Below, piece by piece: positions 5,337-9,485 of a stretch of 9,485 nt of DNA (positions are counted from its first letter, which is position 1; the number at the start of each line of letters is the position of its first letter). The notes under the pieces are model-generated. The model searched no databases, was not told where the DNA came from, and worked only from the letters and a program-made list of their open reading frames with translations. This DNA is from Clostridiales bacterium. GTDB lineage: Bacteria > Bacillota > Clostridia > Oscillospirales > QAKW01. A program made the position numbers and the translations under genes. Location of the stretch: the NCBI GenBank assembly GCA_003343605.1, contig QAKW01000051.1, positions 1-9,485 of the forward strand. Direction: 5' to 3'.

Positions 5337-6131
5337 ATGAAAAAAGAACAGATCAGGATGTTAACGGAAAGCGGCGTAATGGTGGCTCTTGCCTTTATAC
5401 TAAATTTTATAAAAGTAATTGATATGCCGTTCGGCGGCTCTGTTACCGCCTTTTCCATGGTACCGGTTATTATTATTGCATACCGCTATGCAAAGAATCT
5501 TTCTTGGGATTTACTTACAGCGTTTCTGTTTGGTGCGCTCCAGCTTTTAACCGGTCTGGATGCGCTGCGCAAATCTGTGAGCTGGCAGGCGTTGATCGCC
5601 GTAATCTTTCTGGATTACATCATTGCTTTTACTGTTTTGGGCTTGGCAGGCATTTTCAAAAAAAGATTTAAGACCCAATGGGGCGGCCTGATGGCAGGGG
5701 CCGGGCTGGCCTGCCTGCTGCGTTATCTTTGCCATGTGATTTCCGGCTGCACGGTATGGGCCGGCGTTTCGATTCCCACCAGCGATGGCCTCTGGTATTC
5801 CCTGCTCTATAATGCCGCCTATATGATTCCGGAAACATTGCTGACTTTGGGCGCCTGCTTCTATATCGGCAGGCTGCTGGATCTGGATACGCTTAAAGGG
5901 ATTCACCGGGAGGAAAAAGGCGGCGCTCTGGCTGCGATTTCCTGGCTGGTTGGTATTGCCGCCGTGATTTTCGATGGAATCTATTTATTCATGCAGATGC
6001 AAAATGAAGACGGCTTTGATATTACGCTGGTGCAGGGCAGCCATTTATTCCTGGCCCTTGCAGTACTGGCCGCCGCCGCTTTGCTGATTCTGATTCTGAC
6101 GCTGATTCAGAAAAAAATGGCCCGCAATTGA
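5337..6131 (+). CDS. thiT: ThiT-like thiamine transporter S component (ECF family), C-terminally extended
   Basis: A 264-residue polytopic membrane protein. Residues about 10-180 look like a six-helix ECF S component of the ThiT type. From memory of Lactococcus ThiT, H125, W133, Y146 and N151 line the thiamine pocket; here H133, W141, Y154 and N159 show identical spacing (in CHVISGCTVWAG and WYSLLYN), and D93-Y94 sits about where E84-Y85 does. ThiT supplies substrate binding and needs a shared EcfA/EcfA'/EcfT energising module, not encoded here. The TPP riboswitch upstream independently supports thiamine as substrate and repression by TPP. Odd: ThiT proteins are usually near 190-200 residues, whereas this one adds about 70 residues with two further predicted helices (about 197-219 and 235-257). 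Monocistronic, bounded by riboswitch and terminator. Confidence 0.93.
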   Translation: MKKEQIRMLTESGVMVALAFILNFIKVIDMPFGGSVTAFSMVPVIIIAYRYAKNLSWDLLTAFLFGALQLLTGLDALRKSVSWQALIAVIFLDYIIAFTVLGLAGIFKKRFKTQWGGLMAGAGLACLLRYLCHVISGCTVWAGVSIPTSDGLWYSLLYNAAYMIPETLLTLGACFYIGRLLDLDTLKGIHREEKGGALAAISWLVGIAAVIFDGIYLFMQMQNEDGFDITLVQGSHLFLALAVLAAAALLILILTLIQKKMARN

Positions 6132-6134
6132 TTG

Positions 6135-6166
6135 GAGCGGCCCCTTCGGAGGGGCCGCTCTTTTTT
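6135..6166 (+). terminator. Strong intrinsic terminator after thiT
   Basis: A perfect 10-base-pair stem, GAGCGGCCCC (6135-6144) with GGGGCCGCTC (6151-6160), loop TTCGGA (contains UUCG), followed by six T (6161-6166). It starts four bases after the thiT stop and isolates thiT from pyrH. Confidence 0.95.
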
Positions 6167-6186
6167 ATCAAAATGGGAGATTTTAC

Positions 6187-6216
6187 TTTACAAACAGGGC
6201 TATAATATATTATAAT
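6187..6216 (+). promoter_or_regulatory. Sigma-A-like promoter of the pyrH-frr-uppS-cdsA-dxr operon
   Basis: -35 TTTACA (6187-6192) and perfect -10 TATAAT (6211-6216), 18-base spacer, in an A/T-rich stretch directly after the thiT terminator. A second TATAAT at 6201-6206 is only eight bases from this -35 and has no partner at proper distance. A start near 6223 would leave a leader of about 30 bases. Confidence 0.75.
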
Positions 6217-6236
6217 ATTTAAAAATATGTCTTCAT

Positions 6237-6241
6237 AGGAG
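6237..6241 (+). promoter_or_regulatory. Ribosome binding site of pyrH
   Basis: AGGAG 11 bases before ATG 6253. Its last G is the first base of an in-frame GTG (6241), so that GTG cannot be the start and ATG 6253 is chosen. Confidence 0.65.
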
Positions 6242-6252
6242 TGGTAATACGG

Positions 6253-6972
6253 ATGGCGGAAATTGCATATCATAGAATCCTGCTGAAACTCAGCGGAGAG
6301 GCCCTTGCGGGGGCCAATAAGACCGGCGTTGATTTTGATTATGTGCTGAAAATCGGATCCTATATCAGAGAATGTGTGGAGATGGGGGTACAGGTGGCCA
6401 TTGTGGTTGGCGGCGGAAACTACTGGCGCGGAAGAAGCAACCAGCAGATGGATCGGACCCGGGCTGATTATATTGGTATGCTGGCAACAACCATGAATGC
6501 CCTGACCGTTCAGGATGCCCTGATTCAAAACGGCTTGGACTGCAGGGTGATGAGTGCCATTGAGATGCGGCAGATCGCCGAACCTTTTATTCGGAACAGA
6601 GCGATCTCTCACCTGGAAAAGGGGAGAGTGGTGATTTTTGCCAGCGGAACCGGAAATCCGTTTTTTTCCACCGATACCTGCGCTGCTTTGCGTGCGGCCG
6701 AAGTAAATGCGGACGTTATCTTTAAGGCAACGAATGTAGACGGCGTTTATACAGCAGATCCCAAAAAGGATCCCAATGCACAGAAGTTACATCATATCCG
6801 CTATATGGATGTTCTGAAAAATCAGCTTGGGGTGATGGACAGCGCCGCCGCTGCACTGTGCAATGAAAACAATATTCCGATCTACGTATTTGATATGTCG
6901 AACCCTGCCAATATTGTGCGTGCGGTTGCAGGGGAAGATATTGGAACAACAATTGATAATAAAGGAGAGTAA
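6253..6972 (+). CDS. pyrH: UMP kinase (uridylate kinase)
   Basis: A 239-residue amino-acid-kinase-fold enzyme of normal length that phosphorylates UMP to UDP with ATP, essential for pyrimidine nucleotide supply; bacterial forms are cytosolic hexamers. Motifs: LLKLSGEAL (10-18) with the phosphate-binding Lys K12, GGGNYWRGR (53-61), ADYIGMLATTMNAL (71-84) at the UMP site, GTGNPFFSTD (132-141) and KATNVDGVYTADP (158-170), all diagnostic. ATG 6253 gives the usual N-terminus (MAE-x-x-Y-x-R-hydrophobic). First gene of the second operon and followed at once by frr, the common order in Firmicutes; the normally adjacent rpsB and tsf are missing upstream, where thiT sits instead. Confidence 0.98.
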   Translation: MAEIAYHRILLKLSGEALAGANKTGVDFDYVLKIGSYIRECVEMGVQVAIVVGGGNYWRGRSNQQMDRTRADYIGMLATTMNALTVQDALIQNGLDCRVMSAIEMRQIAEPFIRNRAISHLEKGRVVIFASGTGNPFFSTDTCAALRAAEVNADVIFKATNVDGVYTADPKKDPNAQKLHHIRYMDVLKNQLGVMDSAAAALCNENNIPIYVFDMSNPANIVRAVAGEDIGTTIDNKGE

Positions 6973-6976
6973 GGCT

Positions 6977-7528
6977 ATGGCGAACTATGCAGAATTTGAA
7001 GAGAAAATGAAAAAAACCATCAGTGCGCTGAACCATGATTTCGGCGGCCTGCGCGCCGGCCGGGCAAACGCTGCGGTTTTAGACCGCATCCGTGTGGAGT
7101 ATTACGGCGCTTCCAGCAAAATCAACGAAGTGGCGGCCGTGAGCGTTCCGGAGCCCAGAATGCTGATGATTCAGCCCTGGGACGTTTCTCTGGTGAAAGA
7201 AATTGAAAAAGCGATTCTGGCTTCCGATATCGGCATCACGCCAACCAGCGATGGAAAGGTGATCCGCCTGAATTTTCCGCAGCCGACGGAAGAACGTCGC
7301 CGGGAGCTGGCAAAAGACGTAAAAAAATTCGGTGAAGAAGCGAAGGTTGCGGTGCGCAATGTTCGGCGGGATGCGCTGGATCGGTTTAAAAAACAGGAAA
7401 AGGCACATGAGATTACCGAAGATGAGCTGAAGGGCATTGAAACGGATATTCAGAAGCTCACCGATAAGTATGTTGCCGAAATTGACCGTATGGTAGGAGA
7501 AAAAGAGCAGGAGATCATGGCGGTTTGA
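6977..7528 (+). CDS. frr: Ribosome recycling factor
   Basis: A 183-residue protein, the standard length for RRF. With EF-G it splits post-termination ribosomes so that subunits, mRNA and tRNA are recycled. Conserved blocks are GGLRAGRAN (23-31), VEYYG (40-44), VSVPEPRMLMIQPWD (55-69), TSDGKVIRLNFPQPTEERR (90-108) and KFGEEAKVAVRNVRRDA (117-133). The first and last long helices carry the charged pattern of the three-helix bundle domain. Start at ATG 6977 follows AAAGGAGAG (6961-6969) at the end of pyrH, four bases after the pyrH stop. An in-frame extension upstream to 6863 is only frame read-through over pyrH. Confidence 0.98.
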   Translation: MANYAEFEEKMKKTISALNHDFGGLRAGRANAAVLDRIRVEYYGASSKINEVAAVSVPEPRMLMIQPWDVSLVKEIEKAILASDIGITPTSDGKVIRLNFPQPTEERRRELAKDVKKFGEEAKVAVRNVRRDALDRFKKQEKAHEITEDELKGIETDIQKLTDKYVAEIDRMVGEKEQEIMAV

Positions 7529-7540
7529 CGCATTGGGAAG

Positions 7541-7546
7541 AGGAGG
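7541..7546 (+). promoter_or_regulatory. Ribosome binding site deciding the TTG start of uppS
   Basis: AGGAGG nine bases before TTG at 7556. The first internal Met (residue 24) lies in the catalytic MDGNGR motif, so TTG is the only sensible start. Confidence 0.75.
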
Positions 7547-7555
7547 CGGCGCGTT

Positions 7556-8293
7556 TTGAGTTGGAGGAGAAAGAAAAAAGAATCAATTGACCCGACGCGT
7601 CTGCCGGAGCATGTTGGCATTATTATGGATGGCAACGGCCGCTGGGCGCAGAAGCGCGGATTGCCGCGTTATGCGGGGCATGCGGCCGGTGCCAAAGTTT
7701 TTAAAACCATTGCTTATTACGCCCGAGATATCGGGATTAAGAATTTAACGGTATATGCGTTTTCAACTGAAAACTGGCAGCGCCCGCAAGAGGAGGTTTC
7801 CAGAATTATGAAAGTTCTGGAAGAATTTATCGACGATGCGCTGAATACCTTTGAAAAGGAACGTGTTCGTATCCGGTTTTTAGGGGATATTTCTGTTTTC
7901 AGTGGAACCCTATTGGAAAAAATGAATCGAATTGTTTCTGTTACCCGGCACTTTCCGGGGCTGACGCTTAATATCGCAATGAATTACGGCGGGCAGAACG
8001 AGATCGTGCACGGCGTGCGGGAAGCGATCAGAAGAGTGCAGGCCGGAGAACTGCAACCGGATCAAATTACGCCGCAGAATTTTGGGGAGATGCTTTATTT
8101 CGATGATTGCGGCAGTGTGGATCTGATTATCCGGCCGAGCGGAGAACTGCGGCTTTCGAATTTTTTACTGTGGCAGGCGGCATATGCAGAATTCTGGTTT
8201 TCGGATATTTTATGGCCGGATTTCAAACCTGCGGATTTCGACCGGGCGATTATTGATTTTCAGAAACGAAATAGGAGGTTTGGCGGGGTATGA
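7556..8293 (+). CDS. uppS: Isoprenyl transferase / undecaprenyl diphosphate synthase
   Basis: A 245-residue cis-prenyltransferase that extends farnesyl diphosphate with isopentenyl units to undecaprenyl diphosphate, the lipid carrier for peptidoglycan and other wall polymers. Signature HVGIIMDGNGRWAQKRG (19-35) holds the catalytic Asp D25; FSTENW (69-74), LNIAMNYGGQNEI (138-150) and DLIIRPSGELRLSNFLLWQ (189-207), with pyrophosphate-binding R193, R199 and S201, follow. LWPDF (219-223) completes the pattern. Pro194 replaces the usual Thr of RTSGE/RTGGE, a mild variant. It begins at TTG after a 27-base gap from frr and ends in ATGA overlap with cdsA, implying coupled translation. Together with dxr two genes downstream, this groups isoprenoid supply and use. 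Confidence 0.97.
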   Translation: MSWRRKKKESIDPTRLPEHVGIIMDGNGRWAQKRGLPRYAGHAAGAKVFKTIAYYARDIGIKNLTVYAFSTENWQRPQEEVSRIMKVLEEFIDDALNTFEKERVRIRFLGDISVFSGTLLEKMNRIVSVTRHFPGLTLNIAMNYGGQNEIVHGVREAIRRVQAGELQPDQITPQNFGEMLYFDDCGSVDLIIRPSGELRLSNFLLWQAAYAEFWFSDILWPDFKPADFDRAIIDFQKRNRRFGGV

Positions 8294-9144
8294 AAAAGAA
8301 TTTTCTGCAGAGATTGTGGACATCGTTTATTATCCTCGGCATGTTTATTTTTTTGTTTGCAATTTCTGGCTTTTCCCCGTTTTTCGAAATTGCAGTTGCC
8401 GTTTTAATCTGTTTATGTATTTATGAGGCGCTTACCTGCACCGGCTGTGCAACCAAAAAGAGGCTGCTGATTCCAAGCCTGATTTACGGCGCGATGGTTC
8501 CGCTTTCTTTTCTGGTGCGGGAGTATCTTTTTCCCGGGAGAAGCCCGTATTACGGGGTAATCATTGTTTCATTTGTTTATTTGCTCTCGCTGTTTATTGT
8601 TTTGATGATAAATTTTGAACATACCAAGTTCAGCGAAGCAACCGTGGCGATGTTTGTTACATTTGTCATTACCTGTTTTCTGAGTAATATCATTTTTATT
8701 CGCCGGTTGGAGAATCACGGATTTTTCTTTATGGTGCTCTGTATCGTGTGCAGCGCATGGTGTACGGATATCTTTGCATATCTCACCGGGATGCTGATTG
8801 GCCGGCATCATCCGTTCCCGCATATCAGCCCGAATAAATCCATTGAAGGCTGTATCGGCGGCGCGTTGTTTTCCGTAGGGATCTATTTTGTGTTTTGCTT
8901 GGTATATCAGAAAATAGCGGTGGTTGAGATCAATTGGCTTCTGGTGTTGATTTATAGCCTGAGCTGCACCGTGATCGGGCAGATCGGCGATCTTTCCTTC
9001 TCTTATATCAAACGCTCTTATGGTATTAAAGATTTTGGAAAGGTATTGCCGGGACATGGCGGCTTTTTAGACCGGTTGGACAGTTTGATCTTTATCGCGC
9101 CTATGTTTTATGCGTTGATGAATACACAGAGCTTTATCAGGTGA
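8290..9144 (+). CDS. cdsA: Phosphatidate cytidylyltransferase (CDP-diacylglycerol synthase)
   Basis: A 284-residue integral membrane enzyme that makes CDP-diacylglycerol from phosphatidic acid and CTP, the branch-point precursor of phospholipids. About seven to eight hydrophobic segments are spread over the sequence. SAWCTDIFAYLTGMLIG followed by HISPNKSIEG (a basic SP-K-K/S-x-x-EG-like block) is conserved. The C-terminal signature is SFSYIKRSYGIKDFGKVLPGHGGFLDRLDS (236-265; quoted in two parts: SFSYIKRSYGIKDFGK and VLPGHGGFLDRLDS), with K247, D248, D261 and D264 at the metal/CTP site. Length matches the family (about 265-285). Start ATG 8290 overlaps the uppS TGA by four bases, and its own TGA at 9142-9144 lies six bases before the dxr ATG. 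Confidence 0.96.
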   Translation: MKKNFLQRLWTSFIILGMFIFLFAISGFSPFFEIAVAVLICLCIYEALTCTGCATKKRLLIPSLIYGAMVPLSFLVREYLFPGRSPYYGVIIVSFVYLLSLFIVLMINFEHTKFSEATVAMFVTFVITCFLSNIIFIRRLENHGFFFMVLCIVCSAWCTDIFAYLTGMLIGRHHPFPHISPNKSIEGCIGGALFSVGIYFVFCLVYQKIAVVEINWLLVLIYSLSCTVIGQIGDLSFSYIKRSYGIKDFGKVLPGHGGFLDRLDSLIFIAPMFYALMNTQSFIR

Positions 9145-9149
9145 GCGAA

Positions 9150-9485
9150 ATGAAATCAATTTCTATTCTTGGCTCAACGGGATCGATAGGAACGCAGGCA
9201 CTTTCTGTGTGCAGAGATTTGGGCGTCCGGGTGGCTGCGCTTTCGGCCGGGCGCAATATTGATTTGCTGGAGCGTCAAATCCGCGCTTTTGAGGTACCGC
9301 TTGCCAGCGTATACGATCCTTTACAGGCGGAGATACTAAAAACCAGGCTGAAAGATTTTCCCTGCCGGATTTTTTCCGGAACAGAAGGAAATTGCCGTGT
9401 TGCAAGAGCGGAGGATGCTTCTCTTGTGATTACCGCCATGATGGGCATGATCGGCCTTGAGCCGACGCTGGCTGCTATAGAAGCC
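9150..9485 (+). CDS. dxr: 1-deoxy-D-xylulose-5-phosphate reductoisomerase, N-terminal part (3' end outside window)
   Basis: 112 codons are present before the right edge, roughly the first 30% of a protein usually near 380-400 residues. ISILGSTGSIGTQAL (4-18) is the NADPH-binding glycine-rich motif of DXR, LSAGRNIDLLERQI follows as expected, and the fragment ends in ITAMMGMIGLEPTLAAIEA, matching the conserved A-x-x-G-L-x-PTL-x-AI block. The enzyme converts DXP to MEP, the first committed step of the non-mevalonate isoprenoid pathway; this implies MEP-derived IPP feeding UppS upstream. ATG 9150 has AGGTGAG (9139-9145) just ahead; an in-frame GTG at 9141, overlapping the cdsA stop, would add three residues and cannot be excluded. 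No catalytic metal-binding residues fall inside the window. Confidence 0.96.
   Translation, partial: MKSISILGSTGSIGTQALSVCRDLGVRVAALSAGRNIDLLERQIRAFEVPLASVYDPLQAEILKTRLKDFPCRIFSGTEGNCRVARAEDASLVITAMMGMIGLEPTLAAIEA

Noticed and set aside
6201..6206. First TATAAT as the -10 of the pyrH promoter
   Set aside because: The only -35-like element is eight bases away; the second TATAAT at 6211-6216 gives an 18-base spacer.
6241..6252. GTG start for pyrH
   Set aside because: The GTG overlaps the AGGAG ribosome binding site itself; ATG 6253 gives the normal N-terminus.
6022..6612. 196-residue minus-strand open frame opposite thiT 3' end and pyrH
   Set aside because: It crosses the thiT terminator and promoter region, has no recognisable family features or ribosome binding site, and lies opposite two certain genes; a shadow frame.
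6863..6976. Upstream in-frame extension of frr
   Set aside because: It overlaps the pyrH 3' end; RRF proteins start at MANYAEF-like sequence and the ribosome binding site is placed for ATG 6977.
8569..9057. 162-residue minus-strand open frame opposite cdsA
   Set aside because: Cys/His/Lys-rich translation typical of antisense to membrane-protein codons; no support for a gene.
1..9485. Mobile elements, CRISPR arrays, tRNA/rRNA genes, phage or defence genes
   Set aside because: Read for inverted or direct repeats, transposase motifs, spacer periodicity and cloverleaf signatures; none seen. All space is taken by housekeeping genes and the regulatory elements listed.

Overview
The window is a densely packed, almost entirely plus-strand stretch of bacterial housekeeping DNA. 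Gene order and content (sepF, ylmG/yggT, ylmH, divIVA, lspA, rluD-type synthase; then pyrH, frr, uppS, cdsA, dxr) point to a low-to-moderate GC Firmicute. A HlyD-like adaptor next to yggS, an ECF-type ThiT transporter under a TPP riboswitch, strong AGGAGG-type ribosome binding sites and many TTG starts make a clostridial gut-type lineage (Oscillospirales/Ruminococcaceae-like) my best guess. That placement is inference from synteny, not from a marker comparison.

Region 1 (1-5160) is one likely operon with gaps of at most 16 bases and several start/stop overlaps. It holds the 3' part of a HlyD-family membrane-fusion protein, the PLP-homeostasis protein YggS/YlmE, the FtsZ anchor SepF, the small membrane protein YggT/YlmG, the S4-domain protein YlmH, the pole/septum protein DivIVA, signal peptidase II (LspA) and an RluA/RluD-family pseudouridine synthase. 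This is the division-associated ylm/sepF/divIVA neighbourhood known from Bacillus, but with a HlyD-like gene where Bacillus has ylmD and without ileS between divIVA and lspA.

Region 2 (about 5134-6166) is an independent thiamine-uptake cassette. It has a promoter overlapping the rluD stop codon, a canonical TPP (THI-box) aptamer, an intrinsic terminator as expression platform, a ThiT-like S component with an unusual two-helix C-terminal extension, and a strong terminator with a UUCG-containing loop.

Region 3 (about 6187-9485) starts with its own sigma-A-like promoter and runs pyrH, frr, uppS, cdsA and the 5' third or so of dxr, with overlaps at uppS/cdsA and near-overlap at cdsA/dxr. It supplies UMP phosphorylation, ribosome recycling, undecaprenyl-PP synthesis, CDP-diacylglycerol synthesis and the first committed step of the MEP isoprenoid pathway. 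The usual upstream partners rpsB and tsf are absent, their place being taken by the thiT cassette.

No mobile element, CRISPR array, tRNA/rRNA, pseudogene or antisense gene was found, and there is no stretch over 300 bases without a gene. I see no convincing undescribed system. The most worthwhile leads are the extended ThiT, the riboswitch expression platform, the HlyD-like gene in the division cluster, and the clustering of TTG start codons.
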